From the NCBI RefSeq assembly GCF_028858725.1, contig NC_084775.1:16017597-16081596 (forward strand): a stretch of DNA of 64,000 nucleotides, written 5' to 3'. Below the pieces are notes generated by a model, which was given only the letters and a program-made list of their open reading frames with translations, had not been told where the DNA came from and searched no databases. The position numbers and the translations under genes are program-made. The DNA comes from Colius striatus (taxonomy: Eukaryota > Chordata > Aves > Coliiformes > Coliidae). How positions within the stretch are numbered: the first letter of the stretch is position 1; each line of letters begins with the position of its first letter. Shown piece by piece: positions 20,601 to 45,000 of this stretch.

Positions 20601-20980
20601 CCGGGTTAGCCAGCGTTAGCCGCTGACGGCGTGACAGCGCTGAGCGGAGCAGGGCAGCGCGTGAAGAGTGGCGGGACAAAAGCCGTGGCTCCCGCCCCAG
20701 CCCCGCTGCGGGGTGGGGAAGGTCGGAACGGCGCAGCGGCAGCCCCGGGACGCGGCCGCACACAGGCTGAGCTGGGCAGCGGCCCCGCGCCGGGCTCCGT
20801 GCTCGCCGTCAGCAGCAGCCGGGGCGCTCAGCCGGGCCGAGGCCTCACCGGCGCTGTCCGTCCCTCACAGGTCCCCCGGAGGAGGGGCCCCGCGTGGTTT
20901 TCATGGTGGACCTGTGGCACCCCAACGTCGCCGCCGCCGAGCGCCAGGCCCTCGACTTCATCTTCGCCCCGGGCCGGTGA
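17686..20980 (+). CDS. ASPHD2: ASPHD2, aspartate beta-hydroxylase domain-containing protein 2
   Basis: Predicted Fe(II)/2-oxoglutarate-dependent dioxygenase of the aspartyl/asparaginyl beta-hydroxylase family, a single-pass type II membrane protein; its substrate is not established. Exons 17686-18493, 19962-20075, 20871-20980; 343 codons, all junctions GT/AG and in phase. The start is a perfect Kozak GCCGCCACCATG. A hydrophobic segment at residues 33-50 ([15 protein letters not shown]) is the signal anchor. The catalytic domain fills the C-terminal half: iron ligands His257 in EHYGPTN and His302 in DDSFLH, and the 2-oxoglutarate-binding Arg315 in [12 protein letters not shown], align with His679, His725 and Arg735 of human AspH. 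As in AspH there is no carboxylate iron ligand. The middle region [20 protein letters not shown] is also family-typical. The 3' partner gene HPS4 is convergent. Confidence 0.97.
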
Positions 20981-21985
20981 CGGCGTTGTGCGGCCGCGCT
21001 TGGCCCTGCCGCTGCGAGCTGCTCCCGGCCCTCACGGGGCTCCTGTAAATGGAAACTGCGACACGTCTCAACGCCCATCCCCTCCCTCCCTCCTCCTCCC
21101 ATCCATCGCTGGCCCGGGGGTCCTTTCCAGCGTCCCGCCGGGGTTCAGCCACAGCACCTCTCGTCCGTGTTCTGTTGCTACTGTGTTTTGCGGTGTTCAG
21201 AAGTAGAGTAACCAAACCAAGGGTGTTTGTTTGAATGTAATAATGTAATACTCCTCGTGGTACAACACACACACACACAGCCCCCACACCCCTCCAAAAC
21301 AGCACAGCAGCCCCAGCGCTGTGCTCAGCCTGCCCCAGCCCGGCTGCAGGGCTGCGCACACACACACCCCCAGGCACGACCAACTGCCTAAACCCCCTCC
21401 TTGCTTTACCTGCGACCTTGGTTTTCACCAAGAAGCCCCTGCAGGGACAGGACACCGTTGAGTGAGCAGCGCAGGGCTTTTGTTCCTCACTAGACAAAGG
21501 GAGAAAGGAGGTCACACTGCTCCACCTTCTCTTTTCCTGGTGCCAGGGCCAGCGTGCAGAGAGGCAGCTCACAGCCCTGAGAGCAGAGGAGAGGTTTCCA
21601 GAGATGGGGAGGGGTTGAATTGTGCAGCCCACGGAAGCAGCCCTCCGGCCCTGGGGGTCCCGGGGTGGAGCTGCCAGGCGGCTGACGCCCCGCTGCCCTG
21701 AAGCGCAGCGTGTCCTGGCACGGCCCCGGGGGGGACACAGGCCCCTTCCCCATCGCATTCCTGTACAGGTTTTTCAGTGATGAGGCAGATTTCAAACACA
21801 TCCCAGAGAACTTTTTTACACCTGTGTTGTTACAGAGTATCTGACATGCATGGTTTGTACACGCATCGACTGCCTGGGACCGGGCCCTGGGGAAGCAGGC
21901 TGGCTTGGTAACTGTCTGACAGTTTGGTGACATTCATACAGTGGATAAGCAAAGATTACCAATAAACAGTTGTGCTGAGAACACA
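20981..21985 (+). other. ASPHD2: ASPHD2 3'UTR
   Basis: About 1.0 kb of non-coding sequence with two short CA repeats (about 21268-21280 and 21356-21366) running from the stop codon to an AATAAA signal. No other gene seen. Confidence 0.8.
21961..21966 (+). terminator. ASPHD2: Poly(A) signal AATAAA of ASPHD2
   Basis: Canonical AATAAA about 980 bp after the ASPHD2 stop. It is the first canonical signal on the plus strand downstream of the gene. Confidence 0.8.
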
Positions 21986-23384
21986 ACGGGCTCTGCCTAC
22001 TGCTGTGGTGAGGCCAGGCTCAGGCGAGGCACGGCGGGGTCGGGTCCTGCTGCTCTCATGCCGGGATGAGCCTGAAAGCGATGTGGTAAGCGAGGGTAAG
22101 CGACCAGACACGGCCTCCCCTGCCCAGACTTCACCACAGCGGCTGCTGTGCGTCCCCCAGCTTCTCCCCCAGCCCGGGCTCTGTGGGGCCACCAGCGCGC
22201 CCAGGGTCTCCACACAAACCAGCTTCCAGCTGTGCTTATGCACCAGAGGCAGCTGCATCTCGGGCAGAGGGTGCTGGGCTCGTGCTCCGTTGCTGCCAGG
22301 GGTGCTGGGCCCGTGCCAGCGCCTGACCCCAGCTCAGACCCGGCTGAGCCCCAGCGAAGGGGCCCGGCACCACTCGCCCTCCCCAGCGGGACGCAGCCAG
22401 TGCAGCAGCCGCCCCTCGCCTTGCTACACTTGAAATGACCAACCTTCAGCCCCACGGAGCCAAGGGCCTGGGGCTCCGTGCTGTGCTGCCCCGTGGTGAC
22501 TCTCTCTCGGGGCTCCAGGCTGGCCGTGGCCCCGCTGCCCGGAGCAGCCCAGGCAGCGCCGCGGCCGCGGTGCCGTGACAGACGGTGCGGCAGATTGGAG
22601 CGGAAGGTTCCCGACGGCAGCAGGCAGAAGCATCTCTCTTGTGCTTTGCTGCCGTGCCAAACCTCCCTCCTGTCCCCCTCGGGCTTTTCCCTCAACTTGG
22701 TGGTGTTTCCTGGCAGAGCACAGAGCTGCTTCCCCAGACACGCAGCCAGGAGCTGGCGGGATCTCCCCGGGGAGCTGCCTCGCAGCCCGGCCCCCTCCTG
22801 GCAGCCCCAGCATCGCCGAGGGAGCCCAGGTCAGGGCTGTGGGTGCACAGGTTGGAGCCACAGCAGCATCTAACACAGGGAGCCTCTGGGCTCAGAGGGT
22901 TGGAGGAGGCTGGAACATCGCAGGAAGGCTGGAGCACACAAACATCCTCCCACCTGCACACTGCCTCTGTGCTGCACTGCACAGCCAGAGCAGCTTCCCC
23001 AGGCCTGGGGACACAGGGCCTTACCCTGCAGTGCCTCTGCCTCTCCCTGCCCTGCTCCCACACAGCTGCCACCAAAGCCAGAAGGCTCCACGCTGCTGAC
23101 AGCCAACAGGCTGCTGAGGGTGCTTTGGTCCCCAGCAGGAGCCTGGCTGCTGCAGGGAGCAGAGGACGCAGCTCTCCTGCTCCCACAGCTGCAAGCCAGA
23201 TGGCAACCCATGCCCAGCCAGCCCCTGGGCAGCTGCTGGCTCTGGAGCCCGCTGCATTTTCCCAGCCAAGGCCTGCAGGAGCTGTGGCTAAGGGCAATAG
23301 GTCACCAGCCCCAAACCTCACACCAGGAATCACCAACACGAGAACCAAGCAGCAGGTGGGCCTCTGGCTGCTGACACAATGCTT
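21986..23384. other. Intergenic gap between convergent ASPHD2 and HPS4
   Basis: About 1.4 kb of GC-rich sequence without a recognisable exon, RNA gene or mobile element. Open frames of up to 320 codons are present on both strands, but they mirror each other and have low-complexity composition. Confidence 0.6.
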
Positions 23385-24269
23385 GGATGAGGCTTGGAGG
23401 CTTTTATTTCCCGTTCCAGCGCTGTGTGTGCATGTAACAGCAACAGGCTTGGAAATACACAGCCCAGGCAGACACAGGCCCCCAGCACCAAGGTGTGGGC
23501 AGCCATGGGCACCCTCTCTGCCCTCACCAGCCACACACCAGCTGAGGAGACCCTTTTGAGGCCTCTTTGGTCCCATTAGCTTAAGGGGCTCCCACTTGCC
23601 TTTTCTGTCAACAGAGCACAGGGCAGCTGAGCAGCGAGAGCAAGGAGGTGGAATGAGGCCCTCGAGGACGAGGATCTCCCAAAGTCAGATACAGCAGAGA
23701 ATCTTCCCAACAGCACCTGGAGGATGAATTTTGCAGCATTTTTTCTATTCCAGTTAGTCTGAGAACGTGCAGGCTGTTAATCAAGGTAAGGCATTATGTC
23801 ATGGCAGGGGATTGTTCCTATAGATTAACAGGTCCAAGTGAGTACAATAAGCCCAAGTGTGACCAGGACAAGCATGGGCACAGGGCTCCAGGCAGAGGCA
23901 GGGTCTGACTAACAGCTCTGAGGGACAGCACTGCCCCAGGGCCTGTGCAGCTCAGAGGAACAGGAGGATTTACTTCAGGTCAAGGCACTCCAGGAGCCTC
24001 AGCCTGTGGCAGCACGAAGCATCCCAGAGCCCATGTAACCACACACCCTGACACAGCCAGGTCCTGCCTTCAGTCTCTGGGAAGTGCCAACGTCACCAAT
24101 GCCCTGCACCAGCACAGGAGGTGCTGAGGGGATGGGGCAGGATGAGTGCCTGGCCTCAGGGTGAGGAGCTGCACGCCCTGCAGAGCCTCCACAACGATAC
24201 ACGTGGCTTGGAGACTTTCCATCCCTGGAGACGACCCGACTTCAGCAGGGGCTGAACCGCGTTGGCAGC
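23385..24269 (-). other. HPS4: HPS4 3'UTR
   Basis: Non-coding sequence after the HPS4 stop on the minus strand, ending near an AATAAA signal at 23408-23403. The segment 23690-23830 is AT-richer than its surroundings. Confidence 0.65.
23403..23408 (-). terminator. HPS4: Poly(A) signal AATAAA of HPS4
   Basis: TTTATT on the plus strand, read as AATAAA on the minus strand, about 860 bp past the HPS4 stop. No closer canonical signal was found. Confidence 0.6.
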
Positions 24270-36288
<12,019 letters not shown>

Positions 36289-36393
36289 GGCTGCGGGACC
36301 CCGCGCCGGGCCCGCGCGACCCCGCGCGCTCCCGCCGCTGCTTCCGGGGGGCGGCGCGCGGGCCCCGTGGCCGCGGCACGTGACCGGCGGCGC
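36289..36393. promoter_or_regulatory. Bidirectional CpG promoter between HPS4 and SRRD
   Basis: The HPS4 start codon (minus, ATG ending at 36288) and the SRRD start codon (plus, 36394) are only 105 bp apart, in a CpG island of about 35.85-37.25 kb. Visible motifs are an ETS site CTTCCGG at 36341-36347 and an E-box CACGTG at 36377-36382 in the context GGCACGTGACC. That context resembles the CLEAR/USF/MITF-family site, notable for a lysosome-related gene. There is no TATA box. Human HPS4 and SRRD are also head to head. Confidence 0.85.
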
Positions 36394-38159
36394 ATGGCGG
36401 AGCGCGGGTGGCGCGCGGCGGGCGGGCGGCGGCGGCGCGGGGCGGAGGCGGCGGAGGGACACGACGCGGTGCTGCGGCGGCTGCGGGAGGCGCGGTGAGA
36501 GCGGCCCCGTGTGTCCCGGCCCCGACCCGCACCGCCCGGCCCCGCGTGTCCCGGCCCCGTCCCGCACCGCCCGGCCCCGCGTGTCCCGGCCCCGTCCCGC
36601 ACCGCCCGGCCCCGCGTGTCCCCGCCCCGCACCGCCCGGCCCCGCGTGTCCCGGCCCCGTCCCGCACCGCCCGGCCCCGCGTGTCCCCGCCCCGCACCGC
36701 CCGGCCCCGCTCACGCCCCGCTCTCCCCGCAGGGACGATCTGCTGAGCTCCGGCTTCTGGGAGGCGAGCGCCGGTGCGTGCGGGGCAGCGGGGGGCGGCG
36801 CGGGGGCGGGGGCACGGGCCTCACGCCGCTGTCCGTGCCCGCAGGAGCCGTGCGGGCCTCGGTGCGCGCCAGCGCCGAGCCGCCCGTGCGCTGCGTGTGC
36901 TACGGCCTGGGGCGGTTCGGCGGCTGCCCGGCCGCCCGCTGCCAGCTGGCCTTCCTGCTGCTGCTGCTGGACGAGCTGCGGGTGAGGGCCCGGGCGGGGG
37001 CTCCGCGGCGGGGGGACGAGGGCCATGGCCCCGACCCCCGCCCACGGCCGCCCGTGTCCGCGCAGGTGCCGCCCGGGCGCTGCTCGCTGTTCGACCCGGC
37101 CTTCTCGGCGCGGGAGGCGGCCGTGCTGCAGCGCCTGGGGCTGCGGCTGCTCCCGGACAACGAGGTGAGTGCGGCCGGGCGCTGCGGGGCTCTGCGGGGC
37201 TCCCGGGCTCTGCGGCAACCCCAGCGCTGCCGGGGCGCGGCTGGCACGGGCTGCGTTGCTGTTCGTGTAGGAGGGGAAGCACGGCATTGAGGGCTCAGCC
37301 ACGCTGTTCTACATGGTGCACTGCGGGAAGGCTCTGTACAACAACCTGCTGTGGAGGAACTGGTCAGCAGCCACCCTCTCCAAAATGGTCATCATCGGGA
37401 ACAGCTTCCGAGGCATGGAGGAGAGGTGCCTGCAGCCTCTCCCTCCTGTGCCTCCTTCTTGTCCTTTTTGCAGCTTGTGACAAGGATTGCTGTGGTTTAT
37501 GTCCCGTGTTTTGGTCATTTCCAACTTGCTGACATCAGCCCTCTCCTCCCCTTCGTGTCCCACGTGCCTGAGCTGCCCCCAGGGCTGTGGCTAAGGCTGC
37601 TTCCCTTGTGTTATTCTAGATTGTTGTCAAGAATACTGGAGAGAGATTATTCTTACATAGCAAAGGTACGAGCCACTCACTTTTGGACATCATTGCTTTG
37701 TGTCAACAAAGCACCTTTTAATGTTCAATTAGTTGCAGTGGGAAAGAAGAGGGAGATGAGCTTTTTAAACCCTTTTCTCTGGCTGCTGCACTATAAAAAG
37801 GAATTGCTTTGGGATCATTCACGCTGCACCCAGGGGTCTGGCTGAAACACACCACCCTCCTCCTCCTCACTGACTTGTAACTGAGCTTTGCAGGTGGGTT
37901 TTTCAGTGTCATCCAAAACTTTTCCCCCCATGCTCTTAAGGTTTTGAAAGGGACAGAGGAAGTGGCGCTGCCTTCCCACCCTCGCTACCTGGACACCTTC
38001 AATGACACCTCCATCCACTGGTTTCCCTTGCAAAAGCTGCAGGGCCTTGCCCCCGAGGTCTGGGATTGCGTGGAGGAGCCCACCTACCAACACTGTGAGG
38101 ACCTGGAGATCATCAGGAAGGACAGAGCTGAGGGCAGTGCTGCTGCTGCCGCGTCCTGA
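36394..38159 (+). CDS. SRRD: SRRD, SRR1 domain-containing protein
   Basis: Vertebrate homologue of plant SRR1 (sensitivity to red light reduced 1); in mammals it has been linked to heme and circadian regulation, but its biochemical activity is unclear. Exons 36394-36494, 36733-36773, 36845-36981, 37066-37164, 37271-37425, 37620-37665, 37941-38159; 798 nt, 265 residues, phase consistent. The N-terminus is Arg/Ala-rich. The SRR1 domain covers most of residues 60-240: [20 protein letters not shown] near residues 69-88, then [37 protein letters not shown] and [13 protein letters not shown], ending in [10 protein letters not shown]. It is somewhat shorter than the human protein (about 339), mostly at the N-terminus. 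The exon 5 donor (AG then GTGCCT) is weak but fits phase. Confidence 0.93.
36511..36711. repeat. 35-bp (with 30-bp variants) tandem repeat in SRRD intron 1
   Basis: GTGTCC units begin at 36511, 36546, 36581, 36616, 36646 and 36681, spaced 35, 35, 35, 30 and 35 bp, built from CACCGCCCGGCCCCGC blocks. The array fills nearly the whole 238-bp first intron of SRRD. It creates Pro/Arg-rich open frames on both strands that are not genes. Confidence 0.93.
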
Positions 38160-38256
38160 GTGGCCCTCGAGGCTGCCTCTGTGTCCTGGTGCTCCAGCCC
38201 CAGTGGCTGCAGCTGACCCCTGAGCATGACAGGACGTTTTTGTATGTTAATTATTT

Positions 38257-38262
38257 AATAAA
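38257..38262 (+). terminator. SRRD: Poly(A) signal AATAAA of SRRD
   Basis: Canonical AATAAA 98 bp after the SRRD stop, in an AT-rich context (TTATTTAATAAAGG). It gives a very short 3'UTR. Confidence 0.88.
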
Positions 38263-38284
38263 GGCAAAGCTGTGCTTTGACTCA

Positions 38285-38935
38285 TGCTCACAGCCACTGA
38301 ATTTCACCAAAACCTCTCTTTTAAACCTTCTGTTCTGCACAATGGTTGCTCTTAGGTCCATGTCTCATTCAGCATGCAGGCTTCCAGAAAGGAGCCTTCC
38401 CCTGCTCAATGCTACTCAGCTCTTGCTTTTATCAGCTCTGCTGTGAAGAATCAGGTCACCTGTCCCTCACTGCTGCCCCCTGATCTGCTGCACCCCAGAG
38501 CACACGGTCCATGAGTTTGCTGGAAAAAGTCCTTCTCCTTCCAGCTGTGCATGGATGGGGCTGAGAGGGCACCTGAAGCAGCTGATGGCCTGTGGGCAGG
38601 CTCCCCCTGGGAGGTGGGACGTGTCCCAGCCCTGGGTGGTAGAGGAGGCCACTGCCTAAGGGACAGAGCAGTGCAGCAGGTGAGGAGTAGCTGTGACAGC
38701 TCTGTAGTTGCAGACCCTCAGGACGTGGCTCGACCAGTCCTCACTCATCTGCTGGAGCAGGGAACCCCCTCCCACGTCCCTTCTAAGCTGCTGCCAAACC
38801 TCTCACGGGTGGCAACTAGAGAAGTGATGCAACTGCTTGTTCCTCCCTTAGCACCAGCTCCTCAGGTCACCGTGTCTCTTGGTCCTGCCTCAGCAGCCAT
38901 AAGGAAAATGTCCTGGCCTGCAGCGACGGCTCCGT
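38285..38935. other. Short gap between convergent SRRD and TFIP11
   Basis: About 650 bp between the SRRD poly(A) region and the TFIP11 poly(A) region. No exon, repeat family or RNA gene recognised. A plus-strand open frame starting here runs antisense through the last TFIP11 exon and is a shadow. Confidence 0.6.
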
Positions 38936-38956
38936 GCTCTACAAACCTGGAACTTC

Positions 38957-38962
38957 TTTATT
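38957..38962 (-). terminator. TFIP11: Poly(A) signal AATAAA of TFIP11
   Basis: TTTATT on the plus strand, 60 bp beyond the TFIP11 stop when read on the minus strand. It implies a 3'UTR of under 100 nt. Confidence 0.85.
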
Positions 38963-39021
38963 CTAAGGCAGTTACACCAAAACCCCCAGTGAGCTGGTGC
39001 TGGTGGGGCAAGACAGAGGCC

Positions 39022-42000
39022 TCACTTGGCCATGTCGATGAGGCTCTGCAGGGAGGTGGGCACCCAGGTCTTCTCCCCCTGCACGAACACGACGCCGCGG
39101 TCGATGTAGATGACGATCCGGCCGAAGGTGTACAGCTGCTTCCCTTCGTGCCGCTTGCCGATCACGGGCATGAAGACGATGTTGTGCTCCTCGGCTTTGG
39201 TCTGAATGAGGTCCTTGAAGTTCATGGGCACGGCACTGGCGGCGGCGCCGATGCCGCGCTGGGCCATGTTCTCGGCCTCGCGCCGCTCCTGCATGGCCTC
39301 GTACTGGAAGTCCTTCCTGCGCTCCGTGTGCGTGAGGTACGCGATGTTCTCCCGCGCGCCCGGCTGCATGTACCCCCCTGCACGGGCAGACACGCGGCTC
39401 AGGACGAGCTGCCAGGCCCGGCGCGGCGCACGGGCAGCTGCCAGCGCTCCCACTCCCCACCACGCACTCTGAGCTGTACGCTGCCAGAGCTGGCGTGATG
39501 GAGACCGGCCTGGTGGGTGCAGAACTGCAGCAGCAGCACCAGGATTCAGACCTGCTTTGGCACAGGGGTTGGACTGGGTGATGTCTAGAGGTCCCTTCCA
39601 ACCCCCACCATGCTGTGATTTGGTACAATCCCAAACTGGATCTGAGCGTGCACAGAGGAGGCTGTAGCACTGCTACTGGCAAAGGGAAAGTGTGAGCAAC
39701 CAAAAACCTCTCCTCCAAGCCCAAACCTGGCCTGTGCTCCCCATGTGCCACCACTGGGTTACAGTGCCTGTGGCAGAACCAGGCTGAGGATGGAGCACAC
39801 ACGTCATGGGAAGCAGCACAGCACCAGCACCAGAAGCCCTTTCACTGACAGCTCCCAGTTCCACTTTTTGGCTGCGTAAGTACCATGCCAGAAATGTCTC
39901 CTCTTTGCAGGAATGCTTTTGTGCTTGCACCGTGTAAAACAACACTTTAAGTGGGCCCCAAAGAATCCTCCCTGTTTCCAGCACAGATGCTCCATCATGC
40001 TGTACAGCAAGTGGGCAAGAGCAACGCAGGAAAAAAGTTCTCAGTCTTGCAGAAAAGGCAAATCTGAGGTGCTGCTCCCTCAGGCACAGACCTCCCTTTC
40101 ACACAGTTAATTCCTAACAATCTCAGTTAGGTCATGAGGAGAGTCATGTGGAAGGAAAGAGCACTTGCCCTGAAGCTAAGGACAACCAGTGTCTCACTGG
40201 GAAGGAAAAAACCCCAACTTATTATAGCTTTGGGAGTCAACATCTTGAAATGCTGGTGTCTCAGTGGCTGGCACAAAAGACACGTCATCAGGCAAAGCTG
40301 AAACACCATCAGCTGCTTCATGGCCCAGGCAGCCAGGCACCGAAAGTCAGGCTCTGCTTCAGTGAAGCACAGACCATTGTTAAGCACCACCTTACAGGGG
40401 TCATTTATGGATACAGCAGGCCAAAACACACTCTGGAGTTCACTGCTCGCAGGAGCTGCTGGAATGCTGATTGCCAGGGCTGTGCCCAAGTACAGGCTGG
40501 CAAGAACCCAACCCTGCTGCACCAGCAGCACAGAAAGCCCAGCACACGTCCCCACCAGGCACCTACCGACACTGGAGGAGACAGCTCGGTTCATGATGTC
40601 CAGAGCCTCGTTAAATTTGTCCTTGATTGAGGGATGTGCGAGCACTTGGTCTGAGAACATGGACTTCCAGCCCAAGTACCACTTTGTGATCTCTTCATAA
40701 TTGGGGCTGTTACTAAGCCAAGAGCACAGCACCTGCAAAACAGCACAACAGGGTGAACGCAGGAGCACAGGTACACTTACTTACAGAGGAGAGTCCTCAT
40801 TACCACTTTGGTGTTACTGAGCTTTCAGGCAAAGAACAGACCATGACAGTCTCAGGAAACAGCCTGGTCTTGTGTGTATGGAGCTGAGAGCAGAAACTGT
40901 CCCATTTGGGGTTAAACCCCATCCCTGGGGCATCAACTTCTAGGAGTCACTAAAACACCTGGCAGTGAATCAAGCCTGTTTACTCAGCCTTGAGTTTCTC
41001 ACCTGCAGCCACTTGGGGAAGAAGTGTTTCTCCAGCAGCCCAACAAGACTGGAGACAGAAATCATCCCCTCCCAGTCTATCACCCAGTAGAAGGCATCCA
41101 TGTGCTGCTGGTGAGGGTTTATGATGAGCTCGTTCAAACACATCCCTGGGAAAAGGGGAAGAAGAGTCAGGAATTAACTTGACTCAGTTTTATCAGGGCA
41201 CTTGCAACACACAGGATGTGAGGGTAACCTGCTACACAGGGGCTCCTAAGGGACATTTGGGGTCTTTAAACTGTTTGGCTGGTCCCTGATACCACTCAGT
41301 GTGCTTCCAGTTGCACCAATTAACAACTTCCTGCCAGAACTGAGCAACTTCAAACGTCTGACTGGTTTTTAGATTGCAGAGTCTTTTAGCCAGTCTGCAT
41401 GGTAGACTGAAAACCACACAGTGGAGGGTTAGAGCAAAGAATACAGGAGTTGGAGTCATCTTACAGCTTGGTGCTACCCACCAGCTCTCAGATATTCCCG
41501 TCAGCTGGAGAACAGAGGAACTGGATGGTTTAGAAAAATGAGACAGAAAACTTTGAAGCTAACCAGAGCACTTCCCCATATTTCTAAAATGCCTGCCTCT
41601 GAAAAAACATGCAGGGTACTAGCAGCAGAAGAGCCTGGGCTAAACTGACAAATAGCATTCTTTAAAGAATCCCTGGCAGGCATCTGCCCATCTTTCCCAG
41701 GCGTGAGGGAGAGGGTGACCACCAGCAGGTCCCAGAAATTCAGCACCGCATGGCTTGTCTCACCTAGTTTAGGCACGATGTTTTTGACCATGAAAGCCTC
41801 CCAGGAGCCAGGTGTGAACACATCTTTCCAGGGCTGAAGGATGTGTTTGGCAGAGGAGTCGCTGGGGTGCCACTTCTGCAGGGCGTTCGCCAGCTTGTTG
41901 CGGATGGGGGAATAGAGCGGCTCCAGACGCGCCTGCATCAGGGGCAGCCAGGGGTGGATCCACGAGTGGATGGGGACTGTGTCTGTCAAAGGATTCCAGC

Positions 42001-45000
42001 TTTCCACCTGCAGGGAAAGCAGAAAAGAGAAATAAATCCATCCAGCAGCAGCAAGTCTCGCCAGATGCAGGGAGAGCCATAATGCAGCCCCCTGAGTGCC
42101 AAAGGCAGAGGCAGCAAACCGCTTCTCGGGAAGTTGTAGTTGAGTGAGGCTCAAACATGGGCTCAGAGCACAGCTTTGTTCCAGCACAGCCCTCCCAGCT
42201 TACCTCCTTCTGGAGCTTGGGGAAGATGAGCTGATCCAGAATGTTATCCAGTATCCAGACAGGAACCACACTGACCCAGCTATCCAAGAAATCCACCATG
42301 GATCCACAGTTCCTGGGTTGCCACTGGGCCACTATGTTTCTGACATATGGCATCCAGATTTCCCACATCAGCCTGGGAAAAAAGTTATAAAGCAATCAAA
42401 GTCAAGCTTAAAGCACAGCCCCAGGCCTAAATAAACCAAATGGCAAACGTTAATTAACAGCTACACAGCTGGATTTTAACAGACACATCAGGAGACTCAT
42501 CCGGAAAGCACCTTGGCTCTGCTTCCTCCCACCCCTGAGGAAGCAGCACTGGAAGGTGCTGCACACAGTGCCACTCCTCTGCCCTTTACCTGTGAAAAGC
42601 ATCTGTTGTCAGGTCCTGCCCACTGTGTGACAACAGCTGGTCGTTTTCCAGAAGGCTCTTCCACTTGGCTATGATCTCTGTGCCATAGGTACAGTCCTGG
42701 AAACGACAAGGCATGAGCAGCCCTGATCCTTCAGCATTAGTTCCAGCAGGCTGGTGCTGTGCTGGGCTACAGGCAGCTCTCTCACCCCCCAGGAGCCAAG
42801 CCAGGAGCTCACAGCCATGATCAGCAAAGCCCCACAGGAGGCAAATCCCACTTTAGGTATTTAATATACCTCTGGAGGAGGGAAGGGGACAGTCGGGGCT
42901 GTTCCATGTGTACAGAGAGAATTCAGACTCTTCCCTATCACAGCCAAAAGGGCATTAAGAATAGGCAGCACCTCCTTAACTACGTGTAGGACAGCCCTCT
43001 CCTGCTTCTGCTAAGAAACCCACCAAACCAAGGGCTAGAAACAGCTTTCATCTACTTTTTCTTCCCAACCCCCATGAAAGGGACTGCCTTTAGCCTTCAA
43101 GCTCAAGTGTTAGCCACTCACAGCACAGCAGCCCCCAGTCACAGCACACGCCTGAGAGCTGGTGCAGAGTGGGGCTTGGCTTGTTGGGTTTGCTGCTTTC
43201 TTTCCAGACTGATCAGGGATTTGGGACAAGGAGTGGGGCAGTGAAGATAATAAAGGCTCCTTACACCAGCAAGAAAGAGCTGCAGATAAATCAAACTCAT
43301 ACAGACCTTGAGGGGATCCCAGTTCTTGAAGTAATCTTTCATGAGGGGATAGACTATGGCTACTGCCAGGTCCACCCTGTCAGACATCCTGTACTCCTCA
43401 TAGTACTTGTCCTGAAGGGTCTCAAAGATCTTTGCACACTCATCCAAGGTTAAGGGGTTTTCACAGCTGGGCTGCATCCGTCTCTCACACTCCTCCACCA
43501 TCTCCAGCACCCTGCTGAGGTTGCTGATGGCCGTCTCCTCGTGCGACAGCACCTCAGACATCTTCTGTATCTCGTGGCTCAGGTTGATGACCATGTCCCT
43601 CTCGTACTGCAGCTGCCGGTCGTTCTGGATGATCTCCTGCTCCGTGATGTCGATGAGAAGCTGCAGGTTGTGCTCCAGCTCAGGCAAGGCAAAGCCCTGG
43701 GGCTTGGAGTCTTTGCCCAGCGGCTGCTGCGGGCTGTCGTCAGGGATGTTGTGTTTGTGGCTGATCTGGCTGTAGCTGTAATAAACCTTCTGCTCCCGGC
43801 CCGTCATGTCAATAACCTGCCAACAAGCAAGAACAAAAACAACTGGTCTCAAAAACAATGAGCTCTCAGAAATGGCTTCTATTTAAAGTGCACAATGGTT
43901 AAAAAGGCCTCACAATGCCAAAGTGGAGAAACTGCCTCCCAGAGATGCCACCTCTTGGGTTATCAACCTTACCTTGACTTGAGACAGCTCCTTCTGAGGC
44001 GCTGAAAGCTTCTTGTGGATCCTGCCCCTGGCTTTCAGTTCTTCCACTGTCTTGTAGCTGTATTTGGGTTTTTTCTTGCCTCCATTAGGATCCTTCCTCC
44101 ACTGACTAAGCTCTTTTTGGAATTCCTTAACAAAAACAAAGAAGAGCTGTGGTTCCTGCTCTTTCTCACACCCCAAACTTGTCTCTGTTTCCTACAGGAA
44201 AACAGCTGTGAGATCAAGGACAAATGCTGTAGAGGGAAAAAGGAAAAGCTGAGGGACAAGGCAGCTCAGATGCTGTGGTCCAGTCCCCCACCCTGGTCAC
44301 TGTGTGTTTCTGGAGGGGGTTGGGGGGTTCTTCATTTACCTGGGGGACCTTTTGCAGGTGGGTTCTAGCAACACTACTGGAATAAAGTGAGCCAGAAACA
44401 ACAAAGAACATTCCAGAAACAGGAAAAACATGTCTAAAGGAAATGCATGTGCTGTGTCTTTTGCTGCTTCTCTGAATGAGAGTTTTCTCTGACACAGAAG
44501 CTGGTTCCAGAACTGAACTTTGTAGGTACAACAGAGAAAGAGATACACCAAGAATCATACAAATACCTCCTCAGCTTCTTCTTCAGAGTCCACAACAGGG
44601 AAGTCCTGCAAAGACTGGGTGGTTCTTTCAGAGCCATATGCCCCCACAGCTCCTTTGCCTTTCCTCTGTTTGGCCTCAATGGGATTGATAATGCCTAAGA
44701 GGAGAGCAGAGAAATCAGTAGAAGCAGTTTGTTTACAGAGGGAGAACAGCAAGGGCTCTTCCTGCAGCACTCCAAGTTACTGGATGAGCACAAGGATCCA
44801 GCCTGGGATTGTGCCTCTATCACTATGTACCTTTCACCCCTTCTCTGCTTTCTTAGTGGCTACAAAATCAGTTAATTTCAGCACACACAGAAATCCCAAA
44901 GCAGAGTGTTTTTCACACCTGCATCACACAACACAACATCTCCTTTTCTGTGAGCTGGCTGCCCTCAGAACTTATCTCCCTCCTTTCTTCCTCTTTTTCT

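Noticed and set aside
38551-39498. Plus-strand frame of 315 codons between SRRD and TFIP11
   Set aside because: Its right half is the exact antisense of the last TFIP11 coding exon, which is well supported on the minus strand.
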